From contig JAKVCC010000004.1 in assembly GCA_022448265.1 (NCBI GenBank), positions 178,880-242,879 on the forward strand: a DNA stretch of 64,000 bases, written 5' to 3'. How positions within the stretch are numbered: the first letter of the stretch is position 1; every line of letters starts with the position of its first letter. The DNA comes from Pirellulales bacterium. GTDB taxonomy: Bacteria; Planctomycetota; Planctomycetia; Pirellulales; Lacipirellulaceae. Of the stretch, positions 46,589 to 56,237 are shown in pieces. The notes beneath the pieces were generated by a model. That model made no database searches and had not been told where the DNA came from. It worked only from the letters and a program-made list of their open reading frames with translations. A program made the position numbers and the translations under genes.

Positions 46589-47155
46589 TTGTTGCGAACC
46601 AGGTTCCCAATGATAGCCCGCCGGCCCCACTCTCCCTGTCGCACTGTGCCTTTTTGCTCGCACCATCACGAAGCAGGTAGTGCCAGATCGCAGAACGTGC
46701 ATTCTGCCGGAGCGAATAAGGAAGGAAGTCCGGCAACCGCCAAGTTGTACGGGTCTTCAGAATAACCATAGTCCATCGGCCCGGAGCGGTCGAGCACAAG
46801 GGCTACGTTGAGTTCCACGTAGCTGACAACAGTCGATTGTGCGACCGCAACGCAGTACGTCAGCTCCGATGAGAATTTCTATACGTCTGCAATGCCGGGG
46901 ATCATTCGCTCGGTTCCATTCTATTAATGCCTGCGTTTCCAATGCTCACGTGCCATGGATGCAAACCGCTCTCTTCTTGCCGGAAAATCGATTGTGGCGG
47001 TAGCGCATTGGCTGCGCTGGGGTCAATAGGGCGCTAGACGGTACTGCCATTGCAACCATAGGTTTGCCAGTATTGCGGCAATTGGTTTGTCAATTACAGA
47101 TAGCGTCTATCGGTTTCGGATGGAGCACTTTTGCGAAAAGAAGCGACTGCCCGTG
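46589..47155. other. Intergenic region with a vWA remnant
   Basis: The 567-bp gap between the tetraheme gene and yebC contains the decayed vWA fragment at 46666-46878. Nothing else was recognised. Confidence 0.55.
46666..46878 (-). pseudogene. TadG/vWA-type domain remnant
   Basis: The reverse-strand frame reads TVVSYVELNVALVLDRSGPM, then DYGYSEDPYNLAV. This resembles the start of vWA domains in planctomycete Tad-type pilus proteins, whose consensus is VALVLDRSGSM. The MIDAS Ser is replaced by Pro, the frame has stops on both sides (46879-46881 and 46666-46668) and the remainder of the domain is absent. The similarity is short and the call is tentative. Confidence 0.45.
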
Positions 47156-47905
47156 CTAGAGGTCCAGTTCGGTCATCGCGGCTTTGGAGATGTTGAAGTT
47201 CGCCGCCACGTTCTGGACATCGTCGTGGTCGTCGAGTTGATTTAAAAGCTTGAGTACTTTTTTGGCAGATTCGAGATCCAGATCCACTGTGTCATTGGGG
47301 ATCCGGTTGAGTTCGCATATTTCGGTCTCAATCTCAGCTTGCGCAAGTGCATCTTGGACTGCAGCAAAGTTGTCCGGGTCGCAGATTACCTCAAATTTTG
47401 TATCGACCGTTTTTACGTCTTCCGCGCCAGCTTCCATGGCCAGTTCCAGCAAGCTTTCTTCATCGATGTGCTCCGACTTGATGACCACGACGCCTTTTCG
47501 CTTGAACATCCACGCCACGCAGCCCGTCGCTCCCAATTTGCCTCCGGCGAGTTCAAAGATTTTCTTGACTTCGGGTGAGGTTCTATTGCGATTGTCGGTA
47601 AGGATTTCGCAAAGAATAGCGACTCCTCCCGGTCCGTAGCCCTCGTACAGCACCTCATCTAGATTGCCTCCGTCTAACTCGCCGGTACCTTTCTTGATCG
47701 CCCTTTCGATATTATCTTTGGGCATACTAACGGCTTTGGCATCATTGATGGCGTAGCGCAGGCGCAAATTAGTGTCGGTGTCGCCCCCGCCCATCTTGGC
47801 TGCGACGATAATTGCGCGGGAGAGCTTGCTCCAGACTTTGCCACGTTTATTATCGATCAGGGCCTTCTTGTGCTTAATTCCAGCCCAATGTGAATGTCCA
47901 GCCAT
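47156..47905 (-). CDS. yebC: YebC/PmpR family protein
   Basis: The 249-residue protein starts with MAGHSHWAGIKHKKALIDNKRGKVWSKLSRAI, the diagnostic YebC N-terminus, and continues with YEGYGPGGVAILCEILTDNRNRT and FERKG-type strands. ATG 47905 is the correct start: the frame extends to 48079 without homology. YebC proteins are implicated in transcriptional regulation or ribosome stalling relief. It is leftward and followed by nothing in frame. Confidence 0.94.
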   Translation of the reverse strand: MAGHSHWAGIKHKKALIDNKRGKVWSKLSRAIIVAAKMGGGDTDTNLRLRYAINDAKAVSMPKDNIERAIKKGTGELDGGNLDEVLYEGYGPGGVAILCEILTDNRNRTSPEVKKIFELAGGKLGATGCVAWMFKRKGVVVIKSEHIDEESLLELAMEAGAEDVKTVDTKFEVICDPDNFAAVQDALAQAEIETEICELNRIPNDTVDLDLESAKKVLKLLNQLDDHDDVQNVAANFNISKAAMTELDL

Positions 47906-48101
47906 CGTGTATTGTCTTTGTGCCGTCCGCAGGAGTCTGTTGGTAAAATCGTTGCGTAAAGAGGAGCTTGGTAGCGCGTCGCAATAGATTAGTATTGCAG
48001 TTGTATTTTGGTGCCGCAGAGCTAAGCGTGTTGCACTGGGCGCAGCGACCGTGGCGGCAGCTGCAGCTTCCCCTCGCATCTCGAAAATTGCAAATCAAAA
48101 A

Positions 48102-49196
48102 TCACTTTGGCTTTCGCTTCCGCAGTTTCTTTGTCGAGGATTTCTTTTTTCCTTTCGCGGTACTTTTTGCTTTCTTTTTGGCAACCTTCTTCTTCCCAGC
48201 TGCCTTCTTCACGGCTGCCTTCTTCACGGCTGCCTTCTTCACGGTTGCCTTCTTCACGGTTGCCTTCTTCACGGTTGCCTTCTTCACGGTTGCCTTCTTC
48301 ACGGTTGCCTTCTTCACTGCGCGAGGCATCTTCTTTTTTGTCACCTTGGTCTTTTTTTCTGGTTTGACGGCCGATTTAGGTTTCGCCTGCTTGGAGGTCT
48401 TTCCATTTGTGGAAGCCCGCTTGCTAGTCGATTTTTCCGTGGGCGGGGTCTTTACCTCAGCCTTCTTTGCTGGAACGACCGGTTTAGGCTGGGGCGACAC
48501 TTCGACTTTCTTGCTGGATCGCTTCGGCAAGCGAGTCTTACAGCTGGGATTGATCTCGAGCAGTAGCTTGCGAATATTGGGGCCATAGGGGCTGCGGTGC
48601 AGCTCCACGCCCAGCTGATGCAAAATTGTGGCGACGGCTACGCCCTTGGTTTTGGGTACGGCCCGTTCTAATCCCGGTATGGTGCCCTTGGCGGCTTCAG
48701 CGTCAGATATAACGCTCACGATCCGCATGGCTTCCAGGAGTCCACGATTGATCGGAATCGCGTGGCCGCTGAGCGCGTTCTGGGTAACGAAAGATACTGT
48801 AAACGGGGTGGTTCCATTGTACTTCTCTAGTTGCTTCACCGTTTGGCCGATATTCTGCTTCTTCATGAACTCTAGGTCAAACGAATAGTGCGTCTCAAAT
48901 AGGCTCTGTAAGACGCGTTTCAGGCGAACGGCCGATTCCTTGGGGTCGTTGAGAGCTTTCATCGCTGTCGTCAATTCGCGTACCGACGAGACCCGTACTT
49001 CATTCCAATCAAAATAGTCTTGACTCAGACGTGCAAAGACCTCATTAGCAGCGACGTGTAGCGAGTTTTCCAGGCAGCACGCGTACAATAGGTGCTCCAG
49101 CAACGTGCGATCTGCGCTAGGTTCCGCCTCTTGGTAGTGACGTTTGAGTACTTTCAGGACTTTGGCGATTAGTGTGGCGCGGTTATTGGTTGCCAT
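48102..49196 (-). CDS. Degenerate HhH/EndoIII-like protein with a lysine-rich histone H1-like tail
   Basis: The 364-residue protein has an N-terminal helical domain (1-225) that resembles endonuclease III-like proteins (DRTLLEHLLYACCLENS; LSGHAIPINRGLLEAMRIVSV), but the catalytic and FeS motifs of active EndoIII are not visible. From about 225 it is a Lys/Ala/Pro-rich tail including seven to eight VKKAT/VKKAA units coded by a 15-bp tandem repeat, then KKKVAKKKAKSTAKGKKKSS. Such tails bind DNA non-specifically in histone H1-like bacterial proteins. The role is inferred. Confidence 0.8.
   Translation of the reverse strand: MATNNRATLIAKVLKVLKRHYQEAEPSADRTLLEHLLYACCLENSLHVAANEVFARLSQDYFDWNEVRVSSVRELTTAMKALNDPKESAVRLKRVLQSLFETHYSFDLEFMKKQNIGQTVKQLEKYNGTTPFTVSFVTQNALSGHAIPINRGLLEAMRIVSVISDAEAAKGTIPGLERAVPKTKGVAVATILHQLGVELHRSPYGPNIRKLLLEINPSCKTRLPKRSSKKVEVSPQPKPVVPAKKAEVKTPPTEKSTSKRASTNGKTSKQAKPKSAVKPEKKTKVTKKKMPRAVKKATVKKATVKKATVKKATVKKATVKKAAVKKAAVKKAAGKKKVAKKKAKSTAKGKKKSSTKKLRKRKPK
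48201..48320. repeat. Tandem repeat, 8 copies of 15 bp
   Basis: Eight units of TGCCTTCTTCACGGY (Y = C or T) lie head-to-tail, the last ending in ACTGC. Each codes VKKA(T/A) on the minus strand. The copies are nearly identical in DNA, which indicates recent expansion or homogenisation. Confidence 0.9.
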
Positions 49197-49381
49197 TGGT
49201 GGGAATCTCTGTGGAGAGCGAAACGTTGGATAAAATTTGATCTTGGTTCACACTTGGTGGGCGGAACCCCTGAGAAAAGAGAGCCCAGAAACAGATCGGA
49301 ACTTCTGAAATGGGTTCAAGTCATGATCGCAGCAGGGTTGTCCAGGACATCCAGCCAATCGTCGATGTCGCAGCAGGAAAA

Positions 49382-49774
49382 TCAGTCACCTTCGGGGTGG
49401 GAGCTATCGCCATCGGATGACGGAGAATCACGAGCAGGCAGTACTTCGTCGAGGACCTTGGCTAGGGCGATCGCTTTCTTGACTCCCATGTCGAGCTCAA
49501 AGCGAATGCGGGGTGTATAACGGGTGTCGATGCGTCTAGAGATTTTCTGCTGCAAGAATCCTGTGGAGCTGCGCAGGCCTTGCAGGCAGAGCCGCTGTGC
49601 GGTGTCGTCGCCCATGATCGAAACATGCACTTTCGCATTTCGCATATCGGGGGAGACTTCGACATAGGTCACCGTCACGCCCTCGACGCGAGGATCTCTA
49701 ATGTCGACCAGAATCGCCATACTGACGACTTCGCGGATCGCCTCAGCTGCCTTTAAGACACGTCGTGAAGTCAT
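49382..49774 (-). CDS. rbfA: Ribosome-binding factor A
   Basis: The 130-residue protein matches RbfA: SRRVLKAAEAIREVVSMAILVDIRDPRVEGVTVTYVEVSPDMRNAKVHVS, RISRRIDTRYTPRIRFELD and LAKVLDEV. It acts in 16S maturation of the small ribosomal subunit. It follows infB by 77 bp on the same strand, the conserved nusA-infB-rbfA order. The C-terminal acidic Ser/Asp tail (DSPSSDGDSSHPEGD) is longer than in E. coli. Confidence 0.92.
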   Translation of the reverse strand: MTSRRVLKAAEAIREVVSMAILVDIRDPRVEGVTVTYVEVSPDMRNAKVHVSIMGDDTAQRLCLQGLRSSTGFLQQKISRRIDTRYTPRIRFELDMGVKKAIALAKVLDEVLPARDSPSSDGDSSHPEGD

Positions 49775-49851
49775 CGCACTTGCCGAATTGCCGGTGAAAC
49801 ATAAAGGACCCTACAAACGCCCGACCCTTCAAATACTAGTCCCTTTAAACA

Positions 49852-52629
49852 TCAGGCGCCTTTAGTATTAGAATCGTCAAAGCTTCGGTCCACAGCGTCG
49901 ATTCGATAGACTTCCAAAACATCCCCTTCCTTGACATCGTTAAAACCTGCCAGCTTTATACCACACTCCATTCCTTCGCGGACCGCTTTGCTGTCGTCCT
50001 TTTCCCGGCGCAGCGTGTCGATCGGATAGTCGCCAATGATCGTGCTGTCTCGAATGACGCGCGCTTTGCCATTGCGTTCGACCGATCCTGCCAGGACGCG
50101 GCAACCGGCGATCACGCCGATGCGACTAATCTTGAAAGTTTGCTGTACTAAGGCGCGTCCCAGATCGACTTCGCGCTCTTCCGGCTTGAGCAGGCCCTCC
50201 AAGGCCGCCTTAAGCTCTTCGGTGACCTTGTAGATCACCTGATAGCGTTTAATCTGTACTCCTTTTTTATCCGCAAGAACACGGGAATTTTCGTCGGCAA
50301 CCACATTGAATCCGATAATGATTGCGTCGGAAGCATCCGCCAGCGTTACGTCGGCTTCGGTAACGCCGCCGACGGAAGCTTGCAGAAGCTTGATTTTGAC
50401 CTCGGGATGAACCAGCTTTTCGAGTTCTTTTTGCAGGGCTTCAATAGAGCCGCGGACATCAGCGCGCAGGATAAGGTTTAAAGTCTGAACCTCGCCATCC
50501 CCTTCGAGGCGATCGAACAGGTTTTCGAGTGTCACGTGCTGCACCCCGACGCCCAAAGTGGAAGATCTTTCAGAATCGGCGCGACATTCAGCAATTTCTC
50601 GCGCGTCGGCAATATCGTCGAGCACGTAGAAGTGTTCCCCGGCACCAGGCGCTGTGTCGAATCCCGTGATGTTGACCGGGATGCTGGGGCCAGCCTCTTC
50701 GACCCGAGAATTGGGGCGTAGGGTGTCGTACATGGCCTTGACTTTGCCAAAGGCCTGGCCACAAACGACAACATCACCCACCCGCAAGGTGCCTTTTTGG
50801 ACAATGACTTTTGCCACCACACCCCGACCCGATTCCTGCTGTGCCTCCAGGCAAGTGCCGAGGGCAGCGCGAGCAGGATTCGCTTTGTATTCGTGAAGCT
50901 CTGCGACAGTCAGTATTGTGTCGAGTAGGTCGTCCATCCCTTCACCGGTGGTGGCACTGGTCTTGACCACTTCGACGTCTCCGCCCCATTCACTGGGCAA
51001 GAGTTCATTCACCGAAAGGTCTTGCATGACCCGATTGATGTCGATTCCCGGAATGTCGATCTTGTTGAGCGCGACGACAATGGGCACCTCTGCGGCCCGG
51101 GCATGACTGATGGCCTCTTCGGTTTGAGGCATGACGCCGTCGTCGGCTGCCACCACTAAAACGGCGATGTCGGTGACATTGGCGCCGCGGGCACGCATTT
51201 CCGTAAAGGCCTCGTGGCCGGGGGTGTCGACAAACGAGATCCGTTGCCCGCCTTTGTCCGTAGTGTAGGCCCGGATGTGCTGGGTGATGCCACCGCTCTC
51301 ACCGCTCACAACATCAATGCCAATAATGTGGTCGAGCAGCGATGTCTTGCCATGATCGACGTGTCCCAGGAAAGTGACGACCGGTGCGCGGGGCATTAGG
51401 TCGGCGACATTTTCGTCTTGGTCCAGGATGCCAGAAAGCAATTCGTCTTCTTTGCTGACCGCATCTTTGAGTTCGATGTCAACTCCCAACTCGGCAGCTA
51501 CAAACTGAGTCACCTCGGGATCCATCAGGGCCGTGATTGTTGTCATCACACCCTCTTGCATCAAAATTCGCAGGATATCGTTGGCTGGAATGCCAGCCGC
51601 TTCTGATAGCTCGCGGACCGAACATGGAAGCTGCAGCGCAACCTTGTCTTTTCGTGGTGCCGCAGTGTTGATTCCCGACTTTCGGGATCGGCGAAAAGTG
51701 CGCCGTCGCGAGTAACCAGCGCCCGACTTTTGCTGGGGTAGGCGCTGCCGACTGAGCTGCCGTTGTTCTCGCCCGCCTAAAACCGGAGCATCTTCGTTCT
51801 CCACGGGCTTAGGCCTGCCCCGCTTACCGCGCAGCCGGGCCTCGTTTTCCTGGGGCGCTATTTCCGGGATGCGCTTGGACTTCTCGAGCGATTCTTCCTG
51901 TTTTCGCAGGTGTGCTGCAAGTGGCTTGGAGCCGCCTTTGCCCGCACGCAGAGCGTCGGCGGACAGCTTCATATCTGGCTTTTGCGTCGGCGGTTCGTTG
52001 GCAATTGACTTAGGGTTGGCGACTGGCTGATCGGCGGCTGGAATCGGCGCCAGTTTGAATGCGGGACGCGACCGCGGTACGTTTCCGGTTGCAGACGGTT
52101 TTGTGCTCTTGCCAGAGGCCCGTGAATCATCCAATGTGGGAAGCTTGCCCGTAGCATTGCCGCCCGGACCCACATACTCCTCCCGCCGCATCACGCCGGC
52201 CAGCGGACCCGGAGACCGAGGCCCCTCAGCGGCTTCCGCGGGAGGGGCAGTGCCGGCCCCTTCTCTGGGAGGCTCCGATTTCGCTGGTGAATCTGGCACT
52301 GCGTCATCCGGCTCATGGCCCTGAGATTCCAGACGCGATTTGCGGATGGCGGCCAGCGGCGACGCAGGACGCGCTCCGCTAATGACAGGCATCTTGCCAG
52401 TCCGTCCGGTTTCACTCGGACGTTCGGGGGCAGCGGCTGGAGATTCCGGGGAAGCAATTGGCGTTGGCGCAGGATTCGCAAAATGATCGCGCAATTTTGC
52501 GACTTGCTCATCGTCCAGGCTTGCCAGCGCAGACCCCTTACCTCGAATACCTACTTTTGTGCAGATATCGACCAGCTCTTTGCTGTCTACCTTCAGTTCC
52601 TTTGCCAAGGAGTATATACGAACTGCCAA
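49852..52629 (-). CDS. infB: Translation initiation factor IF-2
   Basis: The 925-residue GTPase has an N-terminal IF2_N helix ([20 protein letters not shown]), a long Pro/Ala/Ser-rich basic linker, a G domain ([12 protein letters not shown] with Lys about 428, [22 protein letters not shown]) and C-terminal beta-barrel and helical domains. The start is probably TTG 52629: GGAG lies 8 bases before it, and it gives the usual [11 protein letters not shown]-terminus. ATG 52647 adds MHGELD without homology. It lies between nusA and rbfA. Confidence 0.95.
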   Translation of the reverse strand: MAVRIYSLAKELKVDSKELVDICTKVGIRGKGSALASLDDEQVAKLRDHFANPAPTPIASPESPAAAPERPSETGRTGKMPVISGARPASPLAAIRKSRLESQGHEPDDAVPDSPAKSEPPREGAGTAPPAEAAEGPRSPGPLAGVMRREEYVGPGGNATGKLPTLDDSRASGKSTKPSATGNVPRSRPAFKLAPIPAADQPVANPKSIANEPPTQKPDMKLSADALRAGKGGSKPLAAHLRKQEESLEKSKRIPEIAPQENEARLRGKRGRPKPVENEDAPVLGGREQRQLSRQRLPQQKSGAGYSRRRTFRRSRKSGINTAAPRKDKVALQLPCSVRELSEAAGIPANDILRILMQEGVMTTITALMDPEVTQFVAAELGVDIELKDAVSKEDELLSGILDQDENVADLMPRAPVVTFLGHVDHGKTSLLDHIIGIDVVSGESGGITQHIRAYTTDKGGQRISFVDTPGHEAFTEMRARGANVTDIAVLVVAADDGVMPQTEEAISHARAAEVPIVVALNKIDIPGIDINRVMQDLSVNELLPSEWGGDVEVVKTSATTGEGMDDLLDTILTVAELHEYKANPARAALGTCLEAQQESGRGVVAKVIVQKGTLRVGDVVVCGQAFGKVKAMYDTLRPNSRVEEAGPSIPVNITGFDTAPGAGEHFYVLDDIADAREIAECRADSERSSTLGVGVQHVTLENLFDRLEGDGEVQTLNLILRADVRGSIEALQKELEKLVHPEVKIKLLQASVGGVTEADVTLADASDAIIIGFNVVADENSRVLADKKGVQIKRYQVIYKVTEELKAALEGLLKPEEREVDLGRALVQQTFKISRIGVIAGCRVLAGSVERNGKARVIRDSTIIGDYPIDTLRREKDDSKAVREGMECGIKLAGFNDVKEGDVLEVYRIDAVDRSFDDSNTKGA

Positions 52630-52801
52630 ATCGAGTTCTCCGTGCAAGCGGTTACTGTCTGACTGCCGAAGGTGGCAGTCGCACTCAACCGACTCGCGAT
52701 GAAACGAATCACATTACAACCAGTATAAAAATCTGGATATTGGTCACAATTCGCTGGGATTTTGACACCGACTGATAGTCAGTATTTCAATCAATATTTT
52801 C

Positions 52802-54319
52802 CTACGACTCGGTCTTGTTTTCGGTTGCCGGCTGCGCTGCTTGTTCTTCCGTGTCTGGAACGACCGTCGTCTCGTTGGTGGCTGGTGCGTCTTCCGCCGT
52901 TGCGTCAGCTCCCGTATTGGTGGTCTGAGCTGGCAGCCCTTCTTCGGTGGTGGTAGCGCTGAGCACTTCATCTGTGGATTCAGGTGCGACTTCAGCCGCC
53001 CCATCATCTTGTGAATTTTCCGGTGATTGGGTTGTATCTACCGGGGACTCATCCCCTGCGATTGACGTTTCCTCGGCGGCTTGCTGCTCGGCTGCGGCGA
53101 GTTCCCTTTCGCGCTCGGCAGCCAGGCGATCGGCGGACCGTTTGGCGATACGTGCTTCGGCGGCTGCTTTTTCCGCTTCTTCGGCTTTGACTTCCGCTTG
53201 TTCAACGACTCGATCGACTTCCTCCGCGACGAGACCACCCATTTTCATGAGGGCATCTGGCTCGATAACCGAGAGGTCGTCGTAGCTCAGGAATCCCTCC
53301 TCAACTAATCGTTCGGCAAGTTCGACAGCGACACCCTCTAACGAGCTAAAGCCGTTGACAGCCCGATCGATCGATTCAGCCAGTTCCTCCTGCGTCATGA
53401 TTTCGATGTCCCAGCCGGAGAGCTTGCTGGCAAGCCGAACGTTCTGTCCGCGCCGGCCAATTGCCAACGACAATTGATCTTCTCGCACCAGCACAATGGC
53501 CCGGCCCAGCATTTTGCACAGGATGACCTGCTCCACCTCGGCCGGCTGCAAAGCATTCGGAATGAGCACTTCCAGATTGTCGTCCCAGCGAACGATGTCG
53601 ATACGTTCGCCGCCCAGTTCGTCAACAATGTTTTTGATGCGATTGCCACGCACGCCCACGCATGCGCCCACGCAGTCTACGCGTTGGTCGGAGCTGCTAA
53701 CGGCCACCTTAGAGCGGTAGCCCGGCTCCCGCGACATCGAGCGCACTTCGATGACCCCATCAATTATTTCTGGGATCTCTTGCTCAAACAAACGCTGAAT
53801 CAGTTGGGGGCGGGTCCGACTTAAGATCACCTTTACCCGACTACCCGACTTGCGAACCTCAAATACCGTGCCGCGTACCCGCTCGTTGACGTGATGGGAT
53901 TCGCCGGGAATCTGCTCGCTACGAGGCAAGATCGCCTCAACGTTTGTGAGAGCTACCGTGGCCGCTCCACCCTCGTAGCGCTGGACAATACCACTTACCA
54001 TTTCACCGACGAGGTCAGAGTATTCGTCGTAAAGCGCATCGCGCTCCGCTTCGCGAATCTTCTGGATCATCACCTGCTTTGCCGTCTGGGCGCCGATGCG
54101 GCCGACGGTTTCCTCTGAATCGAGAACCTCGCCATCGCAGGTAGCGTCTATTGCTCCCGTGGTGCGATCGATTTGAACAATGATGTCAGCTTCTTCGCCG
54201 TAGTGTTTTTTTGCAGCAGACACCAGGGCCGCCTCAATTCCTTCGAAGACAATCTCCTGTTCAATATTTTTGTCTCGATGGATGGCATCGACGATTCGCA
54301 GTAGTTCGTTGGCGTTCAT
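52802..54319 (-). CDS. nusA: Transcription termination/antitermination factor NusA
   Basis: The 505-residue protein has an N-terminal RNAP-binding domain ([40 protein letters not shown]), S1, KH1/KH2 ([49 protein letters not shown]) and a long Ala/Glu/Thr-rich acidic tail of about 120 residues. ATG 54319 (GGAG about 11 bases upstream) is preferred to 54361. It is first in nusA-infB-rbfA. rimP, which usually precedes it, is not upstream here. Confidence 0.95.
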   Translation of the reverse strand: MNANELLRIVDAIHRDKNIEQEIVFEGIEAALVSAAKKHYGEEADIIVQIDRTTGAIDATCDGEVLDSEETVGRIGAQTAKQVMIQKIREAERDALYDEYSDLVGEMVSGIVQRYEGGAATVALTNVEAILPRSEQIPGESHHVNERVRGTVFEVRKSGSRVKVILSRTRPQLIQRLFEQEIPEIIDGVIEVRSMSREPGYRSKVAVSSSDQRVDCVGACVGVRGNRIKNIVDELGGERIDIVRWDDNLEVLIPNALQPAEVEQVILCKMLGRAIVLVREDQLSLAIGRRGQNVRLASKLSGWDIEIMTQEELAESIDRAVNGFSSLEGVAVELAERLVEEGFLSYDDLSVIEPDALMKMGGLVAEEVDRVVEQAEVKAEEAEKAAAEARIAKRSADRLAAERERELAAAEQQAAEETSIAGDESPVDTTQSPENSQDDGAAEVAPESTDEVLSATTTEEGLPAQTTNTGADATAEDAPATNETTVVPDTEEQAAQPATENKTES

Positions 54320-54691
54320 GTTCTGTTTTCTCCACGGCGTATTCGCCCGCCGGGGGGGCAACCGAGTTGTTCAAGTTGTCACATCTTTGAATCGTTGACT
54401 GCGCCTTGCGCACTCGGTTGCCTTGCAAACTTGGCCACCTTGCGAACTTCACCGGCAGTCCCGCGGACATCCACCCACGAAGTACCCGGGCTTCGACCAC
54501 CACGGACCCTAGCGATGGGGCCAGAGCATACCAGCTTCGTATCCCTCCGCCGCGAGCGAGGCGAAAGGCGCATGGAAAGCCAAAACTCCTTTTATGAAGC
54601 CAACTTAAACCACTTCGTAATCTAGCCACCATAATGGCCTGAAATTGGAGTGTCAAGCCACTGGAAGGGTTTGTCGGGGAGAACGGCGCCC
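54320..54691. other. nusA leader region
   Basis: This 372-bp stretch lies between the ketosynthase-like gene and nusA. It contains a TTGACA/TATGGT promoter at 54628-54656 and then an approximately 300-nt untranslated leader. No rimP gene and no known riboswitch was recognised. Confidence 0.5.
54628..54656 (-). promoter_or_regulatory. Sigma-70-type promoter upstream of nusA
   Basis: On the minus strand, TTGACA (54656-54651) is followed by 17 bp and TATGGT (54633-54628), matching the consensus -35 perfectly and the -10 in 4 of 6 positions. It points towards nusA and lies just past the stop of the previous gene (54692). Confidence 0.55.
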
Positions 54692-56023
54692 TCAACGGCC
54701 TGGTCTGGCGACCACCAGCGCTACAGCCTGCGCTTGCGGCGTTATGTTGACTTTGAGAAAGCTGTCGCCGGCAGGCGTATTGGCATCCGCGGCGATCGCC
54801 AACGGTGGGGCGCCGGGATCCGGAGCTTCATAGTTCAGGGTCCGGAACAGTCGCCTTTGTTCCATCGCTTTGACACTTGTCACTAGTTCGACGACTCCGC
54901 TGCCCGCCCCCAGGTTGCCGAAGTAGCTTTTCGGTGCCACAACCGGTATGGACTTGATATGTTGGCCAAGCACTTCGTTGAGACTTCGGGCCTCAATTTG
55001 ATCGCTGGCAGTTGTGCCGAGTCCATGGGCATTTACATGGCCTAGCTCGGACAAGGGAACTCTGGATTCGGCGAGCGCTGTCCGGGCGGCGTTGGCCAGC
55101 GCGGCGGCTGGCTGACCATTGAGATTGGCGTCTGCCACGGTGCTGCTGCCAGTACCGACAACCTCACCGTAAATGGTGGCTCCGTTCCGTAGCGCAATCT
55201 CCAAATCTTCTAGCACGACGGCACCTGCCCCTTCGCCGACCACCATTCCCGACCGCTGGGAGTCGAAGGGGCGGGCGGCCTCGGCAGGTGGGCAGTTAGG
55301 GTTGGCCAATTGTTCTTGTTGCAGTGCGTGAATGGACTTGAAGGAATGAATGCGCGTCCCCGTTGCCCCGGCAATCATACGATCGGCGTGTCCCCGCTCG
55401 ATCGTTCGCGCTGCCTCGCGGATGGCCATCAGCCCCGAAATCTCGCGTAGCGTGAGCGAGTTGTTGGGACCGCGCAGATCGTTAAAAATGGCAATATGGC
55501 TGCCTGGCATATTGGGGAGGTATTTGAGCATCCAGAGCGGATTCATTTCTCCCAACCCGTCGTCTCCCCATCTGGGATAATCGAACTTTCCAGAGCGCGC
55601 GCCGCACTTGGTCATCCCATCGATGAAATCTTCAGGAGAGCTCAGCATATAGTCACTGCCAAAGACGACGCCCGACGTTTCCGGATCCATGGGAGCGTCG
55701 CAGTAGCCCGCATCGGCAATGGCATGTTGGGCCGCGGCGACGGCCATCATCGTTTCACGACACATGACTTTCAGCGCTTTGCGAATCGCCTTTCTGCGAT
55801 CTTTGCTGAGCGGTCCAAAATCATCGATATGACCGGAAAATTCTCGGGCCTCGCCACCGAAGACAAGGCGATCTTCCAGCGGAGGCAGTTGAGAGAGCCG
55901 GCCGATCCCGCTACGGCCGGCGGAGAGTGCATCCCAGAGCGCATCGACCGAGTTGCCGAGGGGACAAATGACTCCAAGGCCCGTGATTGCCACTCGCCGG
56001 TGCTGGGTAGCTACAGTGGCCAT
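54692..56023 (-). CDS. Beta-ketoacyl synthase-like protein with Glu in place of the catalytic Cys (chain-length-factor-like)
   Basis: The 443-residue thiolase-fold protein has KAS family motifs (RRVAITGLGVICPLGN; GEGAGAVVLEDLE; GTGSSTVADANLN). At the nucleophile position of GPNYAVATACAS-type KAS enzymes it has GPNNSLTLREIS, with Glu194 instead of Cys. The first His is kept (VNAHGLGT, His333), while the second is Asn (KSYFGNLG, Asn370). It therefore cannot be a normal condensing enzyme. The pattern resembles chain-length factor/KS-beta subunits. An intact FabF is 1.6 kb upstream on the same strand. ATG 56023 is preferred over 56143 because the KAS fold begins there. Confidence 0.88.
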   Translation of the reverse strand: MATVATQHRRVAITGLGVICPLGNSVDALWDALSAGRSGIGRLSQLPPLEDRLVFGGEAREFSGHIDDFGPLSKDRRKAIRKALKVMCRETMMAVAAAQHAIADAGYCDAPMDPETSGVVFGSDYMLSSPEDFIDGMTKCGARSGKFDYPRWGDDGLGEMNPLWMLKYLPNMPGSHIAIFNDLRGPNNSLTLREISGLMAIREAARTIERGHADRMIAGATGTRIHSFKSIHALQQEQLANPNCPPAEAARPFDSQRSGMVVGEGAGAVVLEDLEIALRNGATIYGEVVGTGSSTVADANLNGQPAAALANAARTALAESRVPLSELGHVNAHGLGTTASDQIEARSLNEVLGQHIKSIPVVAPKSYFGNLGAGSGVVELVTSVKAMEQRRLFRTLNYEAPDPGAPPLAIAADANTPAGDSFLKVNITPQAQAVALVVARPGR

Positions 56024-56024
56024 G

Positions 56025-56063
56025 TTAGGAGACGGTGTTGGGAGACAGCGTTGGGAGACAGCG
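56025..56063. repeat. Tandem 13-bp repeat touching a start codon
   Basis: Three units of TTGGGAGACAGCG (the first reads TTAGGAGACGGTG) lie directly upstream of ATG 56023. In the mRNA sense they read CGCUGUCUCCCAA, so the leader is pyrimidine-rich and has no Shine-Dalgarno. Confidence 0.6.
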
Positions 56064-56237
56064 CGTGGGGGTATAAAATGCGATATTTCCGAGAGAAATG
56101 AGCTTCTGGAAACGATTCCAAAACGGACGCTGACCTCGACCATCAGGCCGCTGGAGGCATTTGCCGAATAGTTTGGGGCAGTTTCTAAGTCCGAAAGGGA
56201 TGCCAGCCGTTAAGCCTAAGGCGTAGGGCCCAAAGCC

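Noticed and set aside
48107..48566. Rightward Ser/Arg-rich frames across the 15-bp repeats
   Set aside because: They are the other strand of the Lys-rich tail gene and only mirror the tandem repeat.
54261..54695. 144-codon frame before nusA
   Set aside because: It overlaps nusA in another frame, contains the likely promoter and has no family similarity. It does not look like rimP.
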